Assembly (NCBI GenBank): GCA_027619675.1
Contig: JAQCHG010000143.1
Location: forward strand, 1-5,724
From: Cyanobacteriota bacterium
GTDB lineage: Bacteria > Cyanobacteriota > Cyanobacteriia > Phormidesmidales > Phormidesmidaceae
DNA length: 5,724 nt
Reading direction: 5' to 3'
The position numbers and the translations under genes are program-made. Numbering within the stretch: the stretch's first letter is position 1; the number at the start of each line of letters is the position of its first letter. The notes under the pieces are model-generated. The model searched no databases. It had not been told where the DNA came from and was given only the letters and a program-made list of their open reading frames with translations. Positions 1 through 5,261 of the stretch are shown here, piece by piece.

Positions 1-1175
1 GTTTCACCTACATGGGGCCTGTGGACGGCCACAATCTAGAGGAACTGATCGCCACCTTTAAGGAAGCCCACAAAATCCCTGGTCCGGTGCTGGTGCATGT
101 GGCGACGACCAAAGGTAAGGGCTACGCGATCGCCGAAGCGGATCAAGTGGGCTACCACGCCCAATCTCCCTTTGACCTCACCACCGGGAAGGCAAAACCC
201 TCCAACAAGCCCAAGCCCCCCTCCTACTCCAAGGTCTTTGGCACCACCCTGACCAAACTGGCCGAAGACAACCCCAAGGTGGTGGGCATCACCGCCGCCA
301 TGGCCACGGGCACAGGGTTAGATATTCTGGCCAAGAAACTCCCCCAGCAGTACATCGATGTGGGTATCGCTGAGCAACACGCCGTCACCCTAGCGGCAGG
401 GCTAGCGGCGGAAGGCATTCGCCCCGTCACCACCATCTACTCCACCTTCCTGCAACGGGCTTTTGACCAAATTATCCACGACGTGTGCATCCAAAAACTG
501 CCCGTCTTTTTCTGCCTGGATCGGGCGGGTATTGTTGGGGCCGATGGCCCCACCCACCAGGGGATGTACGACATTGCCTATCTGCGCTGCATCCCCAACC
601 TGGTGATGATGGCTCCCAAGGACGAGGCCGAACTCCAACGGATGCTGGTCACCGGCATTCAGTACATCGCTGGCCCCATCGCCATGCGTTACCCCCGAGG
701 CAGTGGCGTCGGGGCACCCCTGATGGAAGAAGGGTGGGAACCCCTGCCCATCGGTAAAGCCGAGGTGCTGCGCCAAGGGGATGACCTACTGATTTTGGGC
801 TACGGTTCCATGGTGTATCCCGCCTTGCAAACGGCTGAAATTCTCAGCGAGCATGGCCTAGAAGCCACTGTGATCAACGCCCGCTTTGCCAAACCCATTG
901 ATGAGGAACTGATCTTGCCCCTCGCCAAAACCCTGGGCAAGGTGGTGACCATGGAGGAGGGTTGCATCATGGGGGGCTTTGGTTCCGGTGTGGCAGAAGC
1001 GCTACTGGATGCCCAAGTGCCCGCCTCGGTGCTGCGTCTGGGGGTGCCGGATGTGCTGGTGGATCACGCCACCCCCGACCAGTCCAAAATTGAGTTGGGG
1101 CTGACCCCATCCCAAATGGCGGAGACCATTTTGGCCAAGTACGGCGTGGAAACCCCCTCCTTAACCCTGTCCTAA
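1..1175 (+). CDS. dxs: 1-deoxy-D-xylulose-5-phosphate synthase, C-terminal part (5' end outside window)
   Basis: DXS is a cytosolic thiamine-diphosphate enzyme that condenses pyruvate with glyceraldehyde 3-phosphate to DXP, the first step of the MEP isoprenoid pathway; DXP also feeds thiamine and pyridoxal synthesis. The reading frame is open from base 3 and ends with TAA at 1173-1175, giving about 390 residues, roughly the last 60% of a typical ~640-residue protein. Visible marks, numbered from the Met at base 12: GPVDGHN at 2-8; the pyrimidine-binding transketolase domain with [11 protein letters not shown], whose Glu121 matches the catalytic Glu (E370 in E. coli DXS); [10 protein letters not shown] at 144-153; [15 protein letters not shown] at 170-184; YPRGSG at 227-232; then the C-terminal transketolase domain from about residue 245 to the end. 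No frameshift or internal stop is seen. The Met at base 12 is internal (preceded by F-T-Y in frame), not a start. The next gene on the same strand is 382 bases away, behind a strong hairpin, so co-transcription is unlikely. Identification is very secure. Confidence 0.98.
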   Translation, partial: FTYMGPVDGHNLEELIATFKEAHKIPGPVLVHVATTKGKGYAIAEADQVGYHAQSPFDLTTGKAKPSNKPKPPSYSKVFGTTLTKLAEDNPKVVGITAAMATGTGLDILAKKLPQQYIDVGIAEQHAVTLAAGLAAEGIRPVTTIYSTFLQRAFDQIIHDVCIQKLPVFFCLDRAGIVGADGPTHQGMYDIAYLRCIPNLVMMAPKDEAELQRMLVTGIQYIAGPIAMRYPRGSGVGAPLMEEGWEPLPIGKAEVLRQGDDLLILGYGSMVYPALQTAEILSEHGLEATVINARFAKPIDEELILPLAKTLGKVVTMEEGCIMGGFGSGVAEALLDAQVPASVLRLGVPDVLVDHATPDQSKIELGLTPSQMAETILAKYGVETPSLTLS

Positions 1176-1254
1176 CGGGTTTTCCTGAGGGCGCGTCATC
1201 AACGCATCCATGCAGGGTAAACGCCCCATGGGGTGGCCCATGGCCGTGCTTGCT

Positions 1255-1285
1255 CCTTAGGGGCGATCGCCGTTCCGCCCCAAGG
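1255..1285 (+). other. Bulged GC-rich hairpin containing a HIP1 site
   Basis: CCTT (1255-1258), a bulged A, and GGGGCG (1260-1265) can pair with CGCCCC (1276-1281) and AAGG (1282-1285), giving a 10-bp stem with one bulge and a 10-base loop. The HIP1 octamer (1263-1270) overlaps the left arm and loop. There is no T-run after it. It may assist termination after dxs, or may simply come from a HIP1 site in GC-rich DNA. Confidence 0.4.
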
Positions 1286-1318
1286 ATGTGGGCGGTCATG
1301 GATATCCGCCCCAACCCC

Positions 1319-1350
1319 TAAACCCTGGTGTCTTGGGACATCAGGGTTTG
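1319..1350 (+). terminator. Strong hairpin downstream of dxs, probable transcription terminator
   Basis: The arms AAACCCTGGTGTC (1320-1332) and GACATCAGGGTTT (1337-1349) pair over 13 positions with no gap. Twelve are Watson-Crick and one is a G-U wobble (1328/1341). The loop is the tetranucleotide TTGG, and U1319-G1350 could add a further wobble. The right arm ends in GGGTTT, but only three T residues follow the G-run, so it is not a textbook intrinsic terminator. It lies about 145 bases after the dxs stop and about 200 bases before mtnA. That position fits an end point for dxs transcripts, and many cyanobacterial terminators lack long T-tracts. The fold is seen directly; the function is inferred. 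Confidence 0.6.
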
Positions 1351-1410
1351 CCTATGGGCCGCCCCTGATGGCTAGGGCATGGGGGCGTAACTTTGCCATC
1401 CTTGTGCTGG

Positions 1411-1434
1411 AGTGGGGGAGTGGGGGAGACGGGG
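1411..1434 (+). repeat. Short G-rich tandem repeat (AGTGGGGG unit)
   Basis: Two exact copies of AGTGGGGG (1411-1418 and 1419-1426) are followed by a degraded third copy, AGACGGGG (1427-1434). Such short G-rich tandem units are common between cyanobacterial genes. Three runs of four or five G occur in 21 bases; a fourth adjacent run of at least three is missing, so an intramolecular G-quadruplex is possible only with a G-pair or a distant run. Confidence 0.7.
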
Positions 1435-1507
1435 ACTTCTAGCGAAGCACTTGGGCTGGGGCGATCGCGGGGCAGACAACCTCCGGGGTGGGCCTGTCGA
1501 GCCCCAC

Positions 1508-1513
1508 TATAAG
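1508..1513 (+). promoter_or_regulatory. Candidate -10 element for mtnA
   Basis: TATAAG matches five of six positions of the sigma-70-type -10 consensus and lies 44 bases before the mtnA ATG, a reasonable leader length. No TTGACA-like -35 box is seen at the usual spacing (the corresponding bases are GGGGTG), so this is a weak call based on one hexamer. Confidence 0.3.
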
Positions 1514-1557
1514 ATGGGGAAGATTTTGTACAGCACCCTGCCCTTCACCTTGCTCCT

Positions 1558-2625
1558 ATGGTCACCACCGAAACGGCTGAAACCCATGTGTACCCCGTCC
1601 TGTGGCAGCAGGACCATGTTTTGATCATTGACCAGACCAAACTGCCCCAGGACTACACCATGGTGGCCATTAGTCGCTGTGAAGACATGTTGACAGCGAT
1701 TAATAGTCGGTTGGTGCGGGGTGGCCCCGCCCTGGGCATGGCCGCTGCCTATGGGTTGTATCTGGGGGCGCGGGATATTCAAACCGACGATCGCGCAGCC
1801 TTTTTGGAACGTCTGGAGGCGATCGCGGAACAACTGAAGGGCTCACGACCCGATAAGGCCAATCTGCTGTGGTGCCTAGACTCCATGGTGAAGGTGGCCC
1901 AGGACAGCGGGGGCACCGTGGCAGAGTTGCAGACCAAACTGTTGGCCACCGCCCAGGAGATTCAGCGCCAAGATTGGGATATTTGCCGCGCCATTGGCCG
2001 TTATGGCCTCGCCGCGTTACCAGACACGCCGGAAAAACTCACCCTCTACACCCACTGCAACCACGGGGCCTTGGCCACCTCGGGGTATGGCACCTCCCTG
2101 GGGGTAATTCGCACCGCTTGGCAGGCGGGGCGGTTAGAGCAGGTGATTGCGGGGGAAACCCGCCCCTGGTTGCAGGGCTCGCGCTTGACGGCCTGGGAAT
2201 GTGTGCAGGAGGGCATTCCGGTGACGGTGGTGACCGACAGCATGGCGGCCTACTGTATGCAGCAGGGTTGGATCCATGGGGTATTGGTGGGGGCCGATCG
2301 CATTGCGGCCAATGGCGACACGGTGAATAAAATCGGCACCTATCCCCTGGCGCTGGCGGCTAAGGCCCAAGGGGTGCCGTTTTTGGTGGCGGCATCCTTG
2401 GCGACGGTGGACTTTTCCTTGCCCAATGCCCAAGGGGTGGCGATCGCCCAGGGGAATGTGGCGGATGTATACCAGATTGGCGGCACCCAAATGTGCCCGC
2501 CGGGGGTAGGGGCCTTCCATCCCCTCGCGGATATCACCCCGGCTAAGTTGATTACGGCGATCGTCACGGAAAAGGGGGCGATCGCCCCAGCGGATCTGGC
2601 CAACTATGCCAGCCAGCAACCCTAG
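1558..2625 (+). CDS. mtnA: S-methyl-5-thioribose-1-phosphate isomerase
   Basis: MtnA converts 5-methylthioribose-1-phosphate (aldose) to 5-methylthioribulose-1-phosphate (ketose) in the cytosolic methionine salvage pathway. The protein has 355 residues, normal for this eIF2B-alpha/beta/delta-like family. Visible marks: VRGGPALGMAAAYG at 53-66 (family form RGAPAIG); THCNHGALATSGYGTSLGV at 165-183, with Cys167 as the expected catalytic cysteine; LQGSRLTAWE at 205-214; and GADRIAANGDTVNKIGT at 245-261, with Asp247 as the expected catalytic acid and NKIGT as the substrate-phosphate region. The C-terminal stretch 291-330 departs from the IEER(D)P and NPAFDVTP forms I recall for the family. The ATG at 1558 is the first start after an in-frame stop at 1510-1512. 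No Shine-Dalgarno-like sequence precedes it. GTG at codon 11 is an alternative, because homologues I recall start close to VYPV. A GCGATCGC-centred 14-bp palindrome lies inside the gene near its end. It appears monocistronic. An eIF2B-like paralogue of other function is possible but less likely, given the Cys and Asp motifs. Confidence 0.95.
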   Translation: MVTTETAETHVYPVLWQQDHVLIIDQTKLPQDYTMVAISRCEDMLTAINSRLVRGGPALGMAAAYGLYLGARDIQTDDRAAFLERLEAIAEQLKGSRPDKANLLWCLDSMVKVAQDSGGTVAELQTKLLATAQEIQRQDWDICRAIGRYGLAALPDTPEKLTLYTHCNHGALATSGYGTSLGVIRTAWQAGRLEQVIAGETRPWLQGSRLTAWECVQEGIPVTVVTDSMAAYCMQQGWIHGVLVGADRIAANGDTVNKIGTYPLALAAKAQGVPFLVAASLATVDFSLPNAQGVAIAQGNVADVYQIGGTQMCPPGVGAFHPLADITPAKLITAIVTEKGAIAPADLANYASQQP

Positions 2626-2639
2626 CCAGCTTGTCAGAG

Positions 2640-2661
2640 CGGGTGCAGGATGCTGCACCCG
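2640..2661 (+). terminator. Perfect hairpin just after mtnA, probable terminator
   Basis: CGGGTGCAG (2640-2648) pairs perfectly with CTGCACCCG (2653-2661) around a GATG tetraloop, starting 15 bases after the mtnA stop codon. No T-run follows. The position and perfect 9-bp GC-rich stem fit a terminator or an mRNA 3'-end stabiliser for mtnA. Confidence 0.55.
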
Positions 2662-2664
2662 GCC

Positions 2665-2776
2665 AGACTGCCAGCCATCGTCGATTGCACAGCTTCACAA
2701 TTACTGGTGCTCAGCCATCTCGACGGCTGGGGGCGCAGTACCGCCACTTGCCCAGTTCTGACCAACCTGACAGTCT
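2665..2776. repeat. Nested inverted repeats of unknown function
   Basis: AGACTGCCAG (2665-2674) is matched by CTGACAGTCT (2767-2776) with one mismatch. Inside it, CCAGCC-atc-GTCGA (2671-2684) can pair with TCGACGGCTGG (2720-2730) as 11 bp plus a three-base bulge, and GCAC (2687-2690) with GTGC (2707-2710). CAGCCATC also recurs directly (2672-2679 and 2712-2719). The arrangement could fold as a branched RNA of about 110 bases on either strand, or could be a decayed repeat element. No cyanobacterial small-RNA family that I know (RNase P, SRP, 6S, tmRNA, Yfr1, Yfr2) is recognised. Confidence 0.4.
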
Positions 2777-3002
2777 TTGGGCGCTGGCTGGCTGGGCTGA
2801 CATGGCGCGTATCTGCCCCAGGGCTACCTTGAGGATGGGGCCGGCTAAAATCGGGGCAGGTTGGCCCATGGGGTCGCGATCGCCCGCTTTTTGATTCTGT
2901 AACCACCCACCGTCAATCTGCTGCCACCGTCTCCCCTTGTCGTTCCCCCCCTTACCTGATTCGCCACGGCACTGTGGATGAACTGGCAATCGTGGATAAG
3001 AA

Positions 3003-3043
3003 GGGCTGGGGGCGGTAGCTGGGCGATCGCCCCAACTCAGCCC
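3003..3043 (-). terminator. Second hairpin downstream of ndhB
   Basis: GGGCTG (3003-3008) and GGGGCG (3009-3014) pair with CGCCCC (3028-3033) and CAGCCC (3038-3043), leaving a four-base AACT bulge on one side and a 13-base loop. The HIP1 copy 3023-3030 overlaps the loop and inner stem. It lies next to the stronger hairpin at 3046-3084; together they look like a tandem barrier between two convergent genes. Strand assignment is by position relative to ndhB only. Confidence 0.4.
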
Positions 3044-3045
3044 AA

Positions 3046-3084
3046 AGCCCCCAATCTCGGCAATGGCAGCCGAGGTTGGGGGCT
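3046..3084 (-). terminator. Strong 16-bp hairpin between convergent mtnA and ndhB, probable ndhB terminator
   Basis: AGCCCCCAATCTCGGC (3046-3061) pairs with GCCGAGGTTGGGGGCT (3069-3084) around the seven-base loop AATGGCA. Fifteen pairs are Watson-Crick and one (3055/3075) is U-G when read as plus-strand RNA, but A-C when read as minus-strand RNA. It lies 86 bases past the ndhB stop. In the minus direction three T residues follow the stem; in the plus direction none does. It probably ends ndhB transcripts, and may also stop readthrough from mtnA. Confidence 0.65.
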
Positions 3085-3169
3085 CAGTGAAAACGTTTCA
3101 AATCAACTCAAGTAACCGTCAGGTTTTGGGGACCGCCGTGCATGACGACAAGCCCCCACCCCCCGCAAC

Positions 3170-4750
3170 CTAGGGCTGGTCAGTGAACAGCACCGCCACA
3201 TCCGTCGCTTGAGGCTGGGCAACGGTGGCCACCGCCGCGTCAATAGATGCCTTCAGCAAAGGGGTACGGGTGATGGAACTGTTGGCTAGGGTGAACAGCG
3301 GGTTCGACAAAATCCCCGCCAAGGACGTGGCCACCACCGCCACAATCAAGCTCACCTGCAAGGGTCGCATCCCCGGCAGATTCCACTGCATGGCGGGATA
3401 GTTCTTCACCGACTCCGACATTTCCTGGGGCTCCTTCACCACCATCATCTTGATCACGCGGATGTAGTAGTAGATGGAGATCACGCTGGTGACCAGACCC
3501 ACCAGCACCAGGCCATAGGCCCCCGCCTGCCAACCAGCCCAAAAGATGTAGAGCTTACCAAAGAAACCCGCCAGGGGAGGAATGCCCCCCAGGGACAGCA
3601 GACAGATGGTCAACCCCAGGGTGAGCAGGGGATCCTTTTGGTACAGACCGCTGTATTCGCTGATTTGGTCGGTGCCCGTCCGCAGGGTAAACAGAATGAC
3701 ACAGGTGAACCCCCCCAGGTTCATGAACAGGTAAACCAGCAGATAGAACACCATGCTGGCGTAGCCCGCTTCGGTGCCGATGATCAGACCAATCATCACA
3801 AAGCCCGCCTGGGCAATGGAGGAATAGGCCAGCATCCGCTTCATGCTGGTTTGGGCGAGGGCCACCACGTTGCCCAGCACCATGCTGAGGATGGCCAAGG
3901 CGGTGAACACAAAGTGCCACTGCTCAGAGACCAGCGGGAAGACGGTGACGAGCAGGCGAATGGCGAGGGCAAAGCCTGCGGCTTTGGACCCCACGGAGAG
4001 GAAGGCAACCACCGGGGTAGGCGAGCCCTCGTATACGTCCGGTGTCCATTGGTGGAAGGGCACAGCGGCAATTTTGAAGGCGATGCCCGCGATCACAAAC
4101 ACCAGGGCCACCACCAAACCGATGGGGGCGTTGCTGCCGTCGCTGGCAAGGCTAGCGGCGATCGCCCCCAGCCGGGTTTCCCCACCCGACAAGCCGTAGA
4201 GCAGAGACACCCCGTAGAGGAAGATGGCAGAACTCGCGGCCCCAATCAGCAAATACTTGAGGGCGGCCTCATTGGAGCGGGGATCCCGCTTCATGTAGCC
4301 CGTGAGTAGATAGGAAGAAATACTCAGCGTCTCCAGGGATACAAAAATCATCACCAACTCGTCGGAGCCCGCCAAAAACATACCCCCGAGGGTAGCGGTC
4401 ATGAGGATAACCATGAATTCCGCCAAGGACGTGCCCGACTGCTCCACATAGCGCACGGACATGGGGATGGTGATGATAGCCGAGAGCACCACAATGCCTC
4501 GGAAAATGATGCTGAGGGCATCGCCATTGAAGGCCCCCAGAAAGGCGATGGGATCAGCAGCATCCCACTGGGCTACCAGGGCCACAACAGCCCCCGCTAG
4601 GCCCACCATGGCGGCGTAGGGTGTCCATCGAGTGGAGGCTCGGCCTCCAATCAGATCCCCCAACAGCACCGTTAGCAAGGTCATAATCACGATGCCCTCG
4701 GGCAAAATTGCCCCTGCATTCAACTGAGCGGCCAGATTTGAAACGTCCAT
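3170..4750 (-). CDS. ndhB: NAD(P)H-quinone oxidoreductase (NDH-1) subunit 2
   Basis: NdhB is an antiporter-like, proton-pumping membrane subunit (NuoN/ND2 type) of cyanobacterial NDH-1 in the thylakoid membrane. The complex serves respiration, cyclic electron flow around photosystem I and, in its specialised forms, CO2 uptake. From the ATG at 4750 the product has 526 residues, close to the usual ~520, and hydrophobic segments fill nearly all of it (the family has 14 helices). Proton-channel residues can be placed: Glu140 in VSLETLSI, Lys226 in [11 protein letters not shown], Lys256 in SVGSKAAGF and Lys399 in GFFGKLYIF; the antiporter-family signature [14 protein letters not shown] is at 304-317. 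I chose the ATG at 4750 because [19 protein letters not shown] resembles the cyanobacterial N-terminus as I recall it, and a GGGAG box lies 11 bases upstream. An in-frame TTG at 4771 would add seven residues. The gene stands alone, convergent with mtnA and divergent from topA; a separate ndhB locus, away from ndhAIGE, is common in cyanobacteria. No defect is seen. Confidence 0.97.
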   Translation of the reverse strand: MDVSNLAAQLNAGAILPEGIVIMTLLTVLLGDLIGGRASTRWTPYAAMVGLAGAVVALVAQWDAADPIAFLGAFNGDALSIIFRGIVVLSAIITIPMSVRYVEQSGTSLAEFMVILMTATLGGMFLAGSDELVMIFVSLETLSISSYLLTGYMKRDPRSNEAALKYLLIGAASSAIFLYGVSLLYGLSGGETRLGAIAASLASDGSNAPIGLVVALVFVIAGIAFKIAAVPFHQWTPDVYEGSPTPVVAFLSVGSKAAGFALAIRLLVTVFPLVSEQWHFVFTALAILSMVLGNVVALAQTSMKRMLAYSSIAQAGFVMIGLIIGTEAGYASMVFYLLVYLFMNLGGFTCVILFTLRTGTDQISEYSGLYQKDPLLTLGLTICLLSLGGIPPLAGFFGKLYIFWAGWQAGAYGLVLVGLVTSVISIYYYIRVIKMMVVKEPQEMSESVKNYPAMQWNLPGMRPLQVSLIVAVVATSLAGILSNPLFTLANSSITRTPLLKASIDAAVATVAQPQATDVAVLFTDQP

Positions 4751-4761
4751 CGGTTCTGCGT

Positions 4762-4766
4762 CTCCC
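4762..4766 (-). promoter_or_regulatory. Ribosome binding site supporting the ndhB ATG
   Basis: Read on the minus strand, GGGAG lies 11 bases before the ATG at 4750. It favours that start over the in-frame TTG at 4771, which lies upstream of this box. Spacing is slightly long, so the support is moderate. Confidence 0.45.
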
Positions 4767-4778
4767 AACAACCATTGC

Positions 4779-4900
4779 GCTTAACCCAGAAACGGTGCAG
4801 CAGCTATCCAGCCATTCACCGTCACGCAATTAAGAAATATGGGCTTCATGAGGCATATTACCGTTTCTTCCCCGTTTCTGACGGCTTGCTTAAAACCCAG
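4779..4900. promoter_or_regulatory. Repeat cluster upstream of ndhB, candidate regulator-binding region
   Basis: CCGTTTCT occurs at 4861-4868 and 4872-4879, start to start 11 bases (about one helical turn), and its reverse complement AGAAACGG at 4788-4795. The inverted matches extend to nine bases in each case: AGAAACGGT 4788-4796 with ACCGTTTCT 4860-4868, and CAGAAACGG 4787-4795 with CCGTTTCTG 4872-4880. GCTTAACCCAG (4779-4789) recurs as GCTTAAAACCCAG (4888-4900) at the outer edges. A TAATAT hexamer reading toward ndhB (4860-4855 on minus) overlaps the inner copy by one base. Helical phasing and placement 29-150 bases before ndhB suggest protein binding; no known cyanobacterial factor motif such as NtcA GTA-N8-TAC is recognised. 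Confidence 0.4.
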
Positions 4901-4987
4901 CCAGAATTGCCAGAGAACGGGCAAAATCCTTGTCTATCAAGGCTTGAGGGGCCGCGATCGCCCCCTGACAGCCCCAGCTTCCAGACG

Positions 4988-5029
4988 CTAGGTTAGATTA
5001 CAGATGTGTTATGGAAGCTATAACCCTAG
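4988..5029. repeat. Bulged inverted repeat upstream of topA
   Basis: CTAGGTTA (4988-4995) pairs with TAACCCTAG (5021-5029) over eight positions with one bulged C; the 25 bases between include the start of a TATAAC hexamer (5019-5024), a five-of-six match to a -10 box. If that box is used, the topA leader would be about 230 bases. No matching -35 is seen, so a promoter role is only a possibility. Confidence 0.3.
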
Positions 5030-5063
5030 TCAGAAGGTCGTTAACATTTGCCCGCCCCGGCCA

Positions 5064-5080
5064 TGGGATGTGATATCCCA
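5064..5080. repeat. Short palindrome upstream of topA
   Basis: TGGGAT (5064-5069) and ATCCCA (5075-5080) form a perfect six-base inverted repeat around GTGAT. The size fits a dimeric operator half-site pair, but short repeats of this length also arise by chance. Confidence 0.25.
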
Positions 5081-5261
5081 GAAGGCACCCCCTGTGGTTC
5101 AATTGCTCAGCCGATCCCCAACCGTCTTCGCAAAATCCTTCCGGCAAGAGATTCCGTCAACGGGAGCGGGCAAGCTGCGATTAGCCCTCCCGCCTTCCCC
5201 TGACTTCCCCTTTCCACCCTGATTTCAGGCCACGCACGTTCAGGAAACCCGCACGAGTTCT

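Larger units (their letters stand above)
1176..1557. other. Intergenic region between dxs and mtnA
   Basis: This stretch of 382 bases has no supported gene. Short open frames exist on both strands but resemble no known protein and run through repeats and hairpins. It holds two HIP1 octamers (1263-1270 and 1461-1468), a bulged hairpin (1255-1285), a strong regular hairpin (1319-1350), a G-rich tandem repeat (1411-1434) and a -10-like box (1508-1513), each listed separately. The palindrome CCCCATGGGG lies at 1224-1233. Confidence 0.8.
2626..3169. other. Intergenic region between convergent mtnA and ndhB
   Basis: This stretch of 544 bases has no recognisable gene. Open frames of 60-90 codons occur on both strands (for example 2650-2832 and 2631-2894 on plus, 2634-2906 on minus) but overlap one another, match no family I know and run through inverted repeats, so none is called. 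The region holds a hairpin right after mtnA (2640-2661), nested inverted repeats (2665-2776), HIP1 copies at 2876-2883 and 3023-3030, and two strong adjacent hairpins (3003-3043 and 3046-3084). In 2900-3000 I see no structure beyond a pyrimidine-rich run near 2930-2955. Confidence 0.75.
126..4961. repeat. HIP1 octamers (GCGATCGC), ten dispersed copies
   Basis: Exact copies lie at 126-133, 1263-1270, 1461-1468, 1819-1826, 2440-2447, 2578-2585, 2876-2883, 3023-3030, 4158-4165 and 4954-4961. Five are in coding sequence and five in intergenic DNA. Two sit within longer perfect palindromes: GGGGCGATCGCCCC at 2575-2588 and GGGCGATCGCCC at 3021-3032. HIP1 is a known over-represented palindrome of many cyanobacterial genomes and is the best single taxonomic marker here. 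This entry spans first to last copy; it is not one continuous element. Confidence 0.95.
4751..5261. other. Divergent upstream region of ndhB and topA
   Basis: This stretch of 511 bases has no supported gene. Open frames of about 70 codons (4775-4996 and 5004-5222, plus strand) resemble nothing known and their composition looks non-coding. The ndhB-proximal 150 bases are relatively AT-rich and carry the CCGTTTCT and GCTTAA repeats. One HIP1 copy is at 4954-4961. The topA-proximal part holds two small palindromes and a TATAAC hexamer at 5019-5024. Both promoters must lie here if the two genes are transcribed independently, but no full -35/-10 pair could be assigned to either. Confidence 0.75.

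Noticed and set aside
2872..2892. Possible intrinsic terminator on plus strand before the T-run at 2888-2892
   Set aside because: The stem is only four pairs including a wobble, and it overlaps a HIP1 palindrome; too weak to list as a feature.
2631..2906. Overlapping small open frames on both strands after mtnA
   Set aside because: They overlap one another in several frames, contain the terminator hairpin and inverted repeats, resemble no known family and lack clear ribosome binding sites.
2640..3169. tRNA or a known structural RNA in the gap
   Set aside because: No T-loop or anticodon-arm pattern, and no RNase P, SRP, 6S, tmRNA, Yfr1 or Yfr2 signature could be seen.
3638..4309. Open frame of 223 codons on plus strand, antisense to ndhB
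   Set aside because: It lies wholly within the well-supported ndhB gene. Its product is rich in Gly, His, Gln and Glu with no recognisable domain, as expected from antisense reading of a GC-rich membrane-protein gene.
4751..4771. TTG start for ndhB giving seven extra residues
   Set aside because: The GGGAG box and the expected N-terminal sequence favour the ATG at 4750; the TTG has no better ribosome binding site.
4775..5222. Two plus-strand open frames of about 70 codons between ndhB and topA
   Set aside because: No recognisable sequence. They cross the repeat cluster, a HIP1 site and the palindromes, and the residue mix looks non-coding.
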